From Ruminococcus sp. (lineage in GTDB: Bacteria; Bacillota; Clostridia; Oscillospirales; Ruminococcaceae): a stretch of 35,044 bases of DNA. The notes beneath the pieces were generated by a model. The model searched no databases. It was given only the letters and a program-made list of their open reading frames with translations, and was not told where the DNA came from. The stretch covers positions 1-35,044 of the forward strand of contig JAISHV010000100.1 of NCBI GenBank assembly GCA_031262495.1. Direction: 5' to 3'. Both the position numbers and the translations under genes were made by a program. Shown in pieces: positions 8,728 to 16,420 of this stretch (positions are counted from its first letter, which is position 1; every line of letters starts with the position of its first letter).

Positions 8728-8796
8728 GCCGGGAGCCCCGGCGGGCGATTCGCGATGGAAGTATTTAAGAATTTTGCGATGCTCACCGCGTAGAAG
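8728..8796 (+). repeat. 69-bp structured repeat, copy C
   Basis: It starts on the first base after the regulator's TGA with hairpin GCCGGG-AGC-CCCGGC, then GATTCGCGATGGAAGTATTT and ends CTCACCGCGTAGAAG. It has the same length as copies A, D and F. Confidence 0.85.
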
Positions 8797-9039
8797 TTTA
8801 TTTAGAATCGAATGGTAGGGGCGAACTTTGTTCGCCCGTTACCTCAATTTCCGCTTGCGGACGGGCGAACACAGTTCGCCCCTACGCTCCGTAGCGTTGC
8901 TGCTCGGGCACGACCGAACACGGTTTCGCCCCTACACAGAAGATAGAATTATATTTCCTCGTTCGGATGCTCACTGTGTCCGAACGTTTATGCTCATAGC
9001 TATCTAATTTCATTAAACAAAAATACGGTCAAGCTGAAA
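8797..9039. repeat. Repeat-filled gap between response regulator and kinase
   Basis: With copy C this makes a 312-base gene-free stretch. It holds three GTAGGGGCG-type palindromes: 8815-8838 (GTAGGGGCGAACTTTGTTCG..), 8862-8885 in the opposite orientation, and a degraded one ending at 8935. A separate inverted repeat, CGTTCGGA/TCCGAACG, lies at 8960-8986. I see no ORF and no convincing promoter here. Confidence 0.7.
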
Positions 9040-10434
9040 ATGCAAAGAGAAAAAAGCGTTCTGTCGAATATTTTCATAATTTGTTCAGCTGTAATGCTGG
9101 CGGCTGTCGTTTGCTTAACGGCGGTCTTTATCAGAATCGGCTCAAATGACTATGAAAGAGAAACAATCGCTTTTGTTGAACACACTGTAAATACATTGTC
9201 CGCCGAACTCTCACAGATAAGCGATGTTCATTCGGAATCCACCCGGTTTTTACTTGACCAATGCGTAAAATATACCGCTGTAAACGTAGCTATATGTGAT
9301 GAAAACGGCGAAATTTTACTCACCGCCGGTGAAGACCGCGATATGTTATTCGCGCTTACACCGCAGATAATTGAGGATGTAAATAATAACGGCTATTTTA
9401 CAGAACTGGGCAAAGCAGACGGCAAACTTCCCAAAGCGGGTTTTTATTCCGTTACAAAGACTTTCGGCGGGAATTTCGCCGCCGTCAGTTACAGCGCGGA
9501 GAATTTAAGCCTGTCGGTTTTGTTAGTCGCCACTCAAGTGATATTATCGGCATTGCTGGCTATTTGTGTAATTATTTGTGTTATTTATTTTGTGACACGG
9601 CGTTTACTTCATCCGCTTGAAGAAATGACACTTGCCGCAAAACGTTTCGGGAACGGCGATTTTTCACAAAAAATCAAATGCGACGATACTAACCAATTAG
9701 GCTTTTTAGCGTATGCCTTAAATGAAATGGCGGATTCTATTGCCAATACCGAAGAGACTCGGAAAAATTTCATTTCAAATGTTTCACACGAACTTAAAAC
9801 ACCGATGACCAATATCGGCGGCTTTGTTGACGGCATTTTAGACGGTACAATACCGCCCGAGTCGCGCAAAGAGTATTTACTTATTGTGTCGGATGAAACC
9901 AAACGTTTAACGCGCCTTGTGAACAATATGCTCAATCTGTCGGCATTTGAAGACGGTGCAAAGACATTAACGCTCAGTAAATTTGACATTATGCCGATAT
10001 TTATTTCAACCGCCTTAATGTTTGAAAAAGAGCTTGATAAAAAGCACACCGATGTTACAGGTCTTGACCGTGCGCCGTTTGAAATCTATGCTGACGAAGA
10101 CCTCATTCGTCAAGTTGTCTACAATTTATTTGAAAACGCCGTGAAATTTTCCTCCGATAACGGCTATATCACTATCGAAGCCACAAAAAACGGCAACAAT
10201 GATGTAGTAAGAATCCGCAACAGCGGCGAAGGACTTAAACCCACAGAGATTACGCGTGTGTTTGAGAAGTTTTATAAAACAGATATATCACGCGGAATGG
10301 ATAAAACAGGCGTTGGTCTCGGGTTGCCGCTTGTGTCGGCGATTATAAAACTTCACGAGGGTAATCTGATTGTAAGAAGCGATCCGGGGAATTTCACCGA
10401 GTTTGAATTCTCACTCCATGAAAAGTCCGTCTAA
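9040..10434 (+). CDS. HAMP-domain sensor histidine kinase
   Basis: The 464-residue membrane kinase is the probable partner of the OmpR-type regulator at 8026. TM1 is at ~8-32, an extracytoplasmic sensor region at ~33-156 contains ICDENGEILLTAGED (PAS/Cache-like feel), TM2 is at ~157-186 and HAMP follows to ~240. The phospho-acceptor is His250 in FISNVSHELKTPMTNIGG. The ATPase has the N box NLFENAVKF, the F box VFEKFYK and the G2 box GVGLGLPLVSAI. All catalytic boxes are intact. The start ATG lies just past the repeat block, and I see only a weak Shine-Dalgarno. The dus gene follows 23 bases after the stop, probably in the same transcript. Confidence 0.92.
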   Translation: MQREKSVLSNIFIICSAVMLAAVVCLTAVFIRIGSNDYERETIAFVEHTVNTLSAELSQISDVHSESTRFLLDQCVKYTAVNVAICDENGEILLTAGEDRDMLFALTPQIIEDVNNNGYFTELGKADGKLPKAGFYSVTKTFGGNFAAVSYSAENLSLSVLLVATQVILSALLAICVIICVIYFVTRRLLHPLEEMTLAAKRFGNGDFSQKIKCDDTNQLGFLAYALNEMADSIANTEETRKNFISNVSHELKTPMTNIGGFVDGILDGTIPPESRKEYLLIVSDETKRLTRLVNNMLNLSAFEDGAKTLTLSKFDIMPIFISTALMFEKELDKKHTDVTGLDRAPFEIYADEDLIRQVVYNLFENAVKFSSDNGYITIEATKNGNNDVVRIRNSGEGLKPTEITRVFEKFYKTDISRGMDKTGVGLGLPLVSAIIKLHEGNLIVRSDPGNFTEFEFSLHEKSV

Positions 10435-10457
10435 GTTACATAAGATAATGTTTGGTA

Positions 10458-11432
10458 ATGCGTAAAAAAATGGATTTTCTTGTTTCTTTAGCCCCTATGG
10501 CGGGTATCGCCGACAGAGCGTATCGAACTACAGCGCGCCGATACGGAGCAGACTGTACCACATCTGAAATGATTTCCGCCAAAGGGCTTACGTACGGCGA
10601 TGAAAAGACTGCCGCCCTTTGTTCTACGGCAGAAAAGGATGCTGTGCCGTATGGTATTCAGCTTTTCGGTGCAGAACCTGAATTTATGCAGAAAGCTGTC
10701 ATTAAACTACAAGAAATCGGGAGCAACCCCGATTTTATTGATTTAAATATGGGTTGCCCTGTGCCAAAAGTCACAGGTACGGGCGCGGGAGCGGCTCTTA
10801 TGAGGACACCCGAAACGGCGGCTGAAATCGTGAGGGCTTGTGTTGCGGTCTCACACGTTCCGATTACCGTAAAAATGCGGATAGGCTGGGACTTAGAACA
10901 CATCAACGCCTTAGAATTTGCACAATTAATGGAAGAAGCCGGAGCAAGTGCTTTAACCGTTCACGGCAGAACTAAAGTGCAAGGATATTCCGGGAAAGTC
11001 AATTTAAATTACATTTGGAGAGTAAAAGCATCTGTAAAAATCCCCGTTATCGGCAACGGCGACATCTCAAGCCCCGAAGAAGCTAAACTCATGCGCGATT
11101 TCACAGGCGTTGACGGTATCGCCGTAGGCAGAGGCAGTTACGGCAGCCCGTGGATTTTCACTCAGATAAAGGATTACCTCAAAAACGGAGAATACGCCCC
11201 CGCTCCGCCCATTGAAGAACGCCTTGAAATTATGTCGCAACAAGTGAAACTTGCAGTATCGTTAAAAGGCGAACACACGGCAATGCGCGAAGCTCGAACG
11301 CAATGCGCTTTCTATTTAAAAGGCTTCCCGGGTGCGGCGAATTTCAGAAAAGAATGTTCAGAATTGACACGGTTTGAGGATTTAGAAGAAATAGTAGGGC
11401 AGATTATTACACAGAGTAAAGAAATTCTATAA
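10458..11432 (+). CDS. dusB: tRNA-dihydrouridine synthase
   Basis: It reduces specific uridines in tRNA D-loops using FMN and NADPH. The ~324-residue TIM-barrel protein has the FMN-binding LAPMAGIADRAYR, SEMISAKGL, the catalytic Cys in NMGCPVPKVTGTGAG, VKMRIGWD, VHGRTKVQGYSG, and the phosphate site VIGNGDI..GVDGIAVGRG. Start choice is open: ATG 10458 is preferred, TTG 10452 and ATG 10470 are possible, and none has a strong ribosome site. It follows the histidine kinase closely. The DusB assignment rests on the overall Firmicutes-type sequence and not on positional specificity. Confidence 0.9.
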   Translation: MRKKMDFLVSLAPMAGIADRAYRTTARRYGADCTTSEMISAKGLTYGDEKTAALCSTAEKDAVPYGIQLFGAEPEFMQKAVIKLQEIGSNPDFIDLNMGCPVPKVTGTGAGAALMRTPETAAEIVRACVAVSHVPITVKMRIGWDLEHINALEFAQLMEEAGASALTVHGRTKVQGYSGKVNLNYIWRVKASVKIPVIGNGDISSPEEAKLMRDFTGVDGIAVGRGSYGSPWIFTQIKDYLKNGEYAPAPPIEERLEIMSQQVKLAVSLKGEHTAMREARTQCAFYLKGFPGAANFRKECSELTRFEDLEEIVGQIITQSKEIL

Positions 11433-11478
11433 CATTCGACAAACAAATATTTCTAAAGTGTTAAATTTCAAAAAAATA

Positions 11479-11507
11479 TTGACAAAAAGAAAGTTTTAGT
11501 GTATAAT
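11479..11507 (+). promoter_or_regulatory. Consensus promoter of tRNA-Leu
   Basis: TTGACA (11479-11484), 17 bases, TATAAT (11502-11507): a perfect match at ideal spacing, ~60 bases before the tRNA. Confidence 0.88.
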
Positions 11508-11568
11508 AATTTACTGTAGTAATAAATATCACAAAAATGTGCTCGAACGCTTTCTTAACTTACTCAAT

Positions 11569-11652
11569 GCGGGTGTGGCGGAATCGGCAGACGCAAGGGA
11601 CTTAAAATCCCTCGGTAGTGATATCGTACCGGTTCAAGTCCGGTCACCCGCA
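11569..11652 (+). tRNA. tRNA-Leu (anticodon UAA)
   Basis: This is an 84-nt class II tRNA. Acceptor stem GCGGGTG pairs with CACCCGC, and the discriminator is A. The anticodon stem-loop AGGGA-CTTAAAA-TCCCT gives anticodon UAA. The variable arm runs TCGGTAGTGATATCGTA, and the T arm CCGGTTCAAGTCCGG is standard. CCA is not encoded (TTCC follows), so it must be added enzymatically. Confidence 0.96.
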
Positions 11653-11655
11653 TTC

Positions 11656-11690
11656 CAGAGGACAGAAGCGAGAAGACAGAGGACAGAGCG
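11656..11690 (+). repeat. ACAGARG heptamer tract
   Basis: Imperfect tandem heptamers (CAGAGGACAGAAGCGAGAAG..ACAGAGCG) lie four bases after the tRNA. They form the left part of a cassette that ends in the terminator at 11721. Confidence 0.75.
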
Positions 11691-11720
11691 GCAAATCAAC
11701 TTAAATTTAGCTGATAGAGA

Positions 11721-11757
11721 AAATCTCATTACCACCTTTTAGGAGGTAATGAGATTT
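11721..11757 (+). terminator. CTCATTACC-type terminator after tRNA-Leu
   Basis: A 16-bp stem (AATCTCATTACCACCT with AGGAGGTAATGAGATT, one mismatch) is followed by TTTTTTG and a run of eight T. It is one of four near-identical hairpins in the window. Confidence 0.9.
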
Positions 11758-11773
11758 TTTGTTTTTTTTCCTT

Positions 11774-11800
11774 GTAGGGGCGGGCGCCCCCGCCCGCCCG
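11774..11800. repeat. GTAGGGGCG palindrome
   Basis: GTAGGGGCGGGCGCCCCCGC followed by CCGCCCG. It sits right behind the T run of the tRNA terminator, the same arrangement as at 15895. Confidence 0.75.
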
Positions 11801-11852
11801 TTACCACGCTATTTCAAGCTATATGGGACGATTACCATCGCCCACTACAAAA

Positions 11853-12518
11853 TTATGTTAATTTTCCATCCGAAATCCTTATCACCCTCCGTGAATTTTC
11901 CGCTATTTTTTCGTCGTGAGTGATTATAATAATTGTTTTGCCCTGCTCGTTGAGTTCGTAGAGGATTCGCATTACTTCTGTTCCGCTTTTGCTGTCTAAA
12001 TTGCCTGTAGGTTCATCGGCTAAAATAATCGAAGGCGCGGCGGCTATAGCACGTGCGATTGCTACGCGCTGTTGCTGACCGCCCGACATCTCTGACGGCT
12101 TGTGACTGCGGCGGTGTAAAACCCCTACGCGCTCAAGGGATTTTTCACATAGAAAACGCCGTTCTTCTTTGCCGACACCCCGATAAATAAGCGGTAATTC
12201 GACATTCTCAAATGCCGTTAGCGACGGTATAAGATTAAAACTCTGGAATATAAACCCTATTTCGCGGTTTCGTATATGTGAAAGTTTATGTTCGGGGATA
12301 GTGTTTACAGGTGTCCCGTCTAATCTGTAAGTACCTGTTGACTGAGTGTCCAAAAGCCCTAACATATTCATCAGAGTCGATTTGCCCGAGCCTGATGTGC
12401 CTGTTATTGCGACAAAATCACCGCGCGAAATAGTGAGTGATACATCGTCTAATGCTTTAAAAGACGTATCACCCATTCCGTAATATTTGGTTATATTTTC
12501 AAGTTCAATTAAAGCCAT
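11853..12518 (-). CDS. ABC transporter ATP-binding protein (LolD/MacB-type)
   Basis: The 221-residue single-domain ATPase has Walker [10 protein letters not shown] (40-48), the Q-loop FQSFNLIPS, signature [13 protein letters not shown] (145-157), Walker B IILADEP (164-170) and the H-loop ITHD. The sequence style is the LolD/MacB/FtsE-like group, which drives extrusion or lipoprotein/peptide mechanotransmission and normally sits next to an FtsX-like permease. No permease gene adjoins it: palindrome debris and a tRNA lie downstream, and the divergent MATE gene upstream. It must either work with a distant permease or be a leftover. Confidence 0.9.
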   Translation of the reverse strand: MALIELENITKYYGMGDTSFKALDDVSLTISRGDFVAITGTSGSGKSTLMNMLGLLDTQSTGTYRLDGTPVNTIPEHKLSHIRNREIGFIFQSFNLIPSLTAFENVELPLIYRGVGKEERRFLCEKSLERVGVLHRRSHKPSEMSGGQQQRVAIARAIAAAPSIILADEPTGNLDSKSGTEVMRILYELNEQGKTIIIITHDEKIAENSRRVIRISDGKLT

Positions 12519-12715
12519 AGAATTTTCCGATTATATATATTTTTAACAGGGAGAAATAAGTAAATTTCAATACTGATATTATTAACTGAAAATCTGCTTT
12601 TATTTTATTTAATTTCATTTTCCCAACGGTAAAATTTACAAAATTAGTAACAAAAATAAAATTTCACCGTAACATAAAAACAGCGTAACAAAATTTATGA
12701 AAGCAATTTACATAT

Positions 12716-14101
12716 ATGCGTGATTTGACTCTCGGAAAACCTTTTAATAACATACTCCGCCTCGCGTTTCCGCTTTTGCTGTGCGTTTTAGTTGAGCAAA
12801 GCGGAATGATTGACAGCTTTATAGCCGGGCGATTCTTAGGTGAAGCCGCTTTATCGGCTGTGGGCAATGCAACATCGGTATCGGCGGTGTTTATGCTTGC
12901 GGCGTACGGGCTTAATGTCGGGGGAGCTGTAGTTATTTCGCGGCTTTTCGGGGCAAAAAGAGTTTCTCTTTTAAAAGAAACCATATACACGCTTTTTGTT
13001 TCAGGTGCACTGCTCGGCGTTATTATCGGCATTGCGGGGATTATTCTGTGCAAACCGATTTTACTCTTGATAAATACACCGCCCGAAATACTGCAAATTT
13101 CAGCCGAATTTTTGAGTATTTACCTTTGTGCGTTGCCCGCTATGTATATTTTCAGCATCAGCTGCGGGGTTTTTACGGCTCTCGGGGATTCTCTCACGCC
13201 TTGTTTATTCCTTGTCGGTGCGAATATCCTCAATATAATCATGAATTTCTTCTCTGTATGGTTTACCGATTGGGGTGTTGCGGGGATTGCCGCCTCAAAA
13301 TGTTTTGCACAACTGATTTGCGCCGCTTTAATCATGCTCATGCTCAATTTTAAATTACGCAAAATCTTCGGTCATTCCCTTAAAACGCGTATTATGTCGC
13401 CCGCCGTAATCAAAAACTTGGCGGCAAATGTAGTTCCGGCTATGCTTCATTCATCCGTTGTGTCTGTCGGCAATCTCCTCATTCAGGCGGCAGTAAACCC
13501 TTTCGGGACATCATTTATTGCCGGTATAGCTCTGGGCGGGCGGATAAACGGATTCGCCTCGGACTGTATTGATACCGTGCCGGATGCTCATTCTGCCTAT
13601 GCCGCTCAAAATATAGGTGCAGGGCGTTTGGAGCGCGTAAAACACGGATTCGGCGCGGGGGTAATTCTTGTTTTAGTTTTATCGGCGGTTTTCTCGGCGG
13701 CGTTCATCTTCTTTTCGGATTTCATAATCGGCATCTTCCTTGAGGATGAAATTTCGGCGGCGGCTGTAACTTCTGCTAAACAATACATAAAAACAGCGGC
13801 GGCAGTCTATCCGCTAATGGGCATAAAATATCTCTGCGACGACGTTCTCCGTGCGGCAGGGCGTATGAAACTCTATCTTCTGATGGCGGTCAATAATCTG
13901 ACTTTGCGTGTTGTTCTTGTGTATATCCTGCTGCCGTTTATCGGGTTGAATTCGGTTTTTATTGCATGGGCGGCGGCAATTTCTGTTTCGGGGACGATTT
14001 CGATAATTATTTACAAAAAAGGCATCTGGCAGAATAAACTCACAAAGCCTGATATTATATCCGACAACAGAATACCCGACGTCGTTAAACTTTGTGTATA
14101 A
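12716..14101 (+). CDS. MATE-family efflux transporter
   Basis: The 461-residue protein has about 12 hydrophobic segments in two six-helix halves. It begins with LGKPFNNILRLAFPLLLCVLVEQSGMIDSFIAGRFLG, typical of the NorM/DinF-like MATE superfamily that exports cationic compounds or lipid-linked substrates against Na+ or H+. The second half begins around NLAANVVPAMLHSSVVSVGN. It is divergent from the ABC ATPase. The start at 12716 (ATGCGTGATTTG) fits family N-termini, with only a weak Shine-Dalgarno. The substrate cannot be told. Confidence 0.9.
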   Translation: MRDLTLGKPFNNILRLAFPLLLCVLVEQSGMIDSFIAGRFLGEAALSAVGNATSVSAVFMLAAYGLNVGGAVVISRLFGAKRVSLLKETIYTLFVSGALLGVIIGIAGIILCKPILLLINTPPEILQISAEFLSIYLCALPAMYIFSISCGVFTALGDSLTPCLFLVGANILNIIMNFFSVWFTDWGVAGIAASKCFAQLICAALIMLMLNFKLRKIFGHSLKTRIMSPAVIKNLAANVVPAMLHSSVVSVGNLLIQAAVNPFGTSFIAGIALGGRINGFASDCIDTVPDAHSAYAAQNIGAGRLERVKHGFGAGVILVLVLSAVFSAAFIFFSDFIIGIFLEDEISAAAVTSAKQYIKTAAAVYPLMGIKYLCDDVLRAAGRMKLYLLMAVNNLTLRVVLVYILLPFIGLNSVFIAWAAAISVSGTISIIIYKKGIWQNKLTKPDIISDNRIPDVVKLCV

Positions 14102-14188
14102 CGGTAATATACGCGATATAGTTGTCTTAATTATAAAAATTTATGCAATATGTATAAAATTATTATAGAATTTTTTCCGAAAAACATC

Positions 14189-14217
14189 TTGCGCTTTTAT
14201 AAAAATTATGTTATAAT
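14189..14217 (+). promoter_or_regulatory. Promoter of the CheY-like gene
   Basis: TTGCGC (14189-14194), 17 bases, TATAAT (14212-14217), 42 bases before the start codon. The -10 is perfect and the -35 is partial. Confidence 0.65.
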
Positions 14218-14259
14218 ACTATTGAAAGACTATGCACAGTCGGCGATTGAGGTTTAAAA

Positions 14260-14649
14260 ATGATTGAAAATCTTAAAGTTATGTTATGCGATGACTCGCT
14301 TATGGTCATCAAAAAAATGACAGACACATTAAAAGCACTCGGCATAAAAGAAGTTATCACCGCGACAGACGGTGTACAAGCTGTCGCATTATATAAACTG
14401 CGTCACCCCGATATCGTGTTTATGGATCAGGTTATGCCGAATAAAACCGGTCTTGAGGCTCTCGCAGAGATTATAGCTCTTGACCCTAACGCAAAGGTAT
14501 TTATGCTCTCATCTGTCGGGACACTGAGTAAACGCGAAGAAGCCCGCAAAATAGGCGCACAGGATTTCATTCAAAAACCCGTAGAAATTGCTTCTGTTAA
14601 AGAAGCTTTAGAACAGATTGCAGAGTACAAATTACAGAATACAGATTAA
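14260..14649 (+). CDS. CheY-like single-domain response regulator
   Basis: The 129-residue receiver has no output domain. The acidic pocket is Asp11/Asp12, the phospho-acceptor is Asp56 (IVFMDQVMP), Ser84/Ser85 (MLSSVG) sits at the Thr/Ser switch position and Lys106 is in FIQKPVE. It probably acts in the chemotaxis-like set with the CheX-like protein (14906) and the MCP (16421); no CheA is in the window. GAGG precedes the ATG by about nine bases. The last residues (YKLQNTD) come from the TACAGAATACAGA repeat variant, so the original C-terminus has been replaced or extended by repeat DNA. Confidence 0.88.
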   Translation: MIENLKVMLCDDSLMVIKKMTDTLKALGIKEVITATDGVQAVALYKLRHPDIVFMDQVMPNKTGLEALAEIIALDPNAKVFMLSSVGTLSKREEARKIGAQDFIQKPVEIASVKEALEQIAEYKLQNTD

Positions 14650-14734
14650 GACGGCTTTGTATATCAGCTTAGTTCAACGAATTTTAAAACCGCAAACTAA
14701 AAATTTATACACGTACGAGGTACTACAGAGTGAA

Positions 14735-14832
14735 CAGGCGAACCAAGTTCGTCCCTACTGTAGGGGGCGATGGCAATCGCCCCGTAAACTACAAAATTGT
14801 GTGGTAAACGGGCGGATTGCCATCCGCCCCTA
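14735..14832. repeat. Three GTAGGGGCG-type palindromes
   Basis: 14735-14758 is reverse-oriented and ends GTCCCTAC. 14760-14785 is GTAGGGGGCGATGGCAATCG.. and 14808-14832 is ..GGATTGCCATCCGCCCCTAC. They fill the gap between the CheY-like and CheX-like genes. Confidence 0.75.
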
Positions 14833-14856
14833 CAGCGACATTCAAACGGATATTCA

Positions 14857-14890
14857 TCTGTATTCTGTACTCTGTACTCTGTATTCTGTA
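14857..14890 (-). repeat. TACAGAA/TACAGAG heptamer tract
   Basis: On the plus strand it reads TCTGTATTCTGTACTCTGTA.. and ends just before the ribosome site (GGAG) of the CheX-like gene. It is a T-containing variant of the ACAGARG family. Confidence 0.7.
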
Positions 14891-14905
14891 TTTGGAGTGA
14901 TAAAA

Positions 14906-15784
14906 ATGCTTACTCAATTATTCGGAAACTACTTATTAAGACAACACTTGGTCTCACCGTCTCACCTCATTGAGGCTTTGAGAAATGCTACAGCCACACG
15001 TGTTAAACTCGGTGTACTCGCTATAAACGCCGGGCTTATGACTGCCGAACAAGTTGAGAATGTTCACGAAATTCAAAAAACTATGGACAAGCGTATCGGC
15101 GACATTATGGTTGAACAAGGCTATATGACGGGCGAACAGGTAGTTACACTCCTTAAATCCCAAAAAAGCGGGCACCTTGTACTCGGTCAGGCACTCATTG
15201 ATAACGGACATATGACTACAGCCCAATTCGCGAATGCTTTAAAAAACTTTAAGCTTGAAAATAACATTACCGACGACGACTTCTCCGATATCCGCGATGA
15301 AGTTACCGATAAAATGCTGTCGCGTTTTTATAAGCTCAATGACCAAATCAGCAACCAACATCACCTCGTCGAATATGTTTCGCTTCTCTTTAAAAACCTT
15401 ATCCGCTTTGTCGGGGACGACTTTATCCCCAGTAAAATTGAGCGCATTACAGGTGATGCACAAGGCGCACAACAGAGAATAAAGAGCGGTCTGTCGGCTA
15501 TCACAATGATTGATTCCGACGAAGCTACGATTATGGAATTCGCCGCAAGGTTTGCCAATGAAGAACTGACTGTTAACGACGACTATACAAAAGCCTGTGT
15601 AAGTGAGTTCCTCAATCTCCATAATGGTTTATTCGCCGTTAAACTAAGCGTAACCGAGGGAATAGAGCTTGAACTCGAGCCCCAGCAATACTACGACCAC
15701 TTGTCTTTATCTCAAAAGGGCACACTGTTTGTCTTCCCTGTAGATTATACATTCGGGACGATAAATTTCATAGTATGCATTTAA
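14906..15784 (+). CDS. MshEN-like / CheX-like chemotaxis phosphatase fusion
   Basis: The 292-residue protein starts at ATG 14906, with GGAG eight bases upstream. The frame stays open to 14618, but only through repeat DNA. Residues ~5-120 carry two or three copies of a module like the MshEN/type II secretion ATPase N-domain (GNYLLRQHLVSPSHLIEAL; GDIMVEQGYMTGEQVVTLL; GQALIDNGHMTTAQFANAL), a fold known to bind c-di-GMP in some proteins. Residues ~130-290 resemble CheX/CheC CheY-P phosphatases, with VSEFLNLHNGLFAVKLS (E..N..NG motif) and the strand pair LFVFPVDYTFGTINFIV. I infer dephosphorylation of the adjacent CheY-like protein, possibly nucleotide-gated. A terminator lies 60 bases past the stop. 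Confidence 0.7.
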   Translation: MLTQLFGNYLLRQHLVSPSHLIEALRNATATRVKLGVLAINAGLMTAEQVENVHEIQKTMDKRIGDIMVEQGYMTGEQVVTLLKSQKSGHLVLGQALIDNGHMTTAQFANALKNFKLENNITDDDFSDIRDEVTDKMLSRFYKLNDQISNQHHLVEYVSLLFKNLIRFVGDDFIPSKIERITGDAQGAQQRIKSGLSAITMIDSDEATIMEFAARFANEELTVNDDYTKACVSEFLNLHNGLFAVKLSVTEGIELELEPQQYYDHLSLSQKGTLFVFPVDYTFGTINFIVCI

Positions 15785-15815
15785 ACAGAAGACAGATGTC
15801 AGAGGACAGAGCGAC
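15785..15815 (+). repeat. ACAGARG heptamer tract
   Basis: ACAGAAGACAGATGTCAGAG then GACAGAGCGAC, directly after the CheX-like stop. It is followed by an AT-rich spacer and the hairpin at 15844, the same cassette order as behind tRNA-Leu. Confidence 0.75.
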
Positions 15816-15843
15816 ATAATACCTTTATTTCAGATAATAGATA

Positions 15844-15880
15844 AACTCTCATTACTGCCTTTAAGGCGGTAATGAGAGTT
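15844..15880 (+). terminator. CTCATTACC-type terminator after the CheX-like gene
   Basis: A 17-bp stem (AACTCTCATTACTGCCT with AGGCGGTAATGAGAGTT, one G.U), a TTA loop and TTTTTT. Confidence 0.9.
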
Positions 15881-16420
15881 TTTTGTTATTCTTCGTAGGG
15901 GCGGGCGCCCTCGCCCGCCCGCACATTCAAAAATATGTGTTTTTGTGAATTAGACATATTTTTCGTTTATAATCTAATAGGGGCGCGATTATGGTCTGCG
16001 GGCGACCGAGGGCGGTCGCCCCTACAAATTCATTTTCTTTATTGCTTTTATGTAATAAATCAATATGTTTCTACTAAATATAGAAAAATGAACACTCGTT
16101 CATATAAAATTTATAATAAGTTTTTAAAATTAATAATAAATAAATCATTTTATAAGTTATAATGTTGAATATAAACTGAATTGTATGTACGATATCCGAT
16201 TTGGTTGTAATTTAAATTAGTACTAAGCACATTTCTCCAGATTCTCTCTTGTTTCTTTTTACAAATTTGCTATTATTTATAGAAAGAAAAATCTTAGAAA
16301 TTCCTCTTAAATTTCATAAACTAATTTGGTTTACACTTAGCCGGAAATATTCTTTAATCGGATTTATACGTATAATCAGTAAGAAGTATAATTTTATTTT
16401 ATTTTTAAGAGGAAATTTTT
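15881..16420. other. 540-base gene-free upstream region of the MCP gene
   Basis: With 15785-15880 this is the longest gene-free stretch (636 bases). It holds two palindromes, 15895-15921 (GTAGGGGCGGGCGCCCTCGC..) and 15999-16025 (..CGAGGGCGGTCGCCCCTAC). AT-rich DNA follows from 16030 to 16420. A TATAAT at 16158 has no matching -35. AAGAGGA shortly before 16421 is the MCP ribosome site. I see no credible gene in the rest. Confidence 0.6.

Noticed and set aside
8815-8935. GTAGGGGCG palindromes as terminators
   Set aside because: They lack T runs, occur in both orientations and also lie inside genes.
11539-11742. 67-codon plus-strand ORF
   Set aside because: It runs through tRNA-Leu and the heptamer tract; the peptide is only a translation of the tRNA.
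14618-14905. N-terminal extension of the CheX-like gene
   Set aside because: The extra codons are translated palindromes and heptamers; ATG 14906 has a ribosome site and fits the domain start.
15935-16162. 75-codon ORF upstream of the MCP
   Set aside because: It crosses a palindrome, has no ribosome site and has an AT-driven composition.
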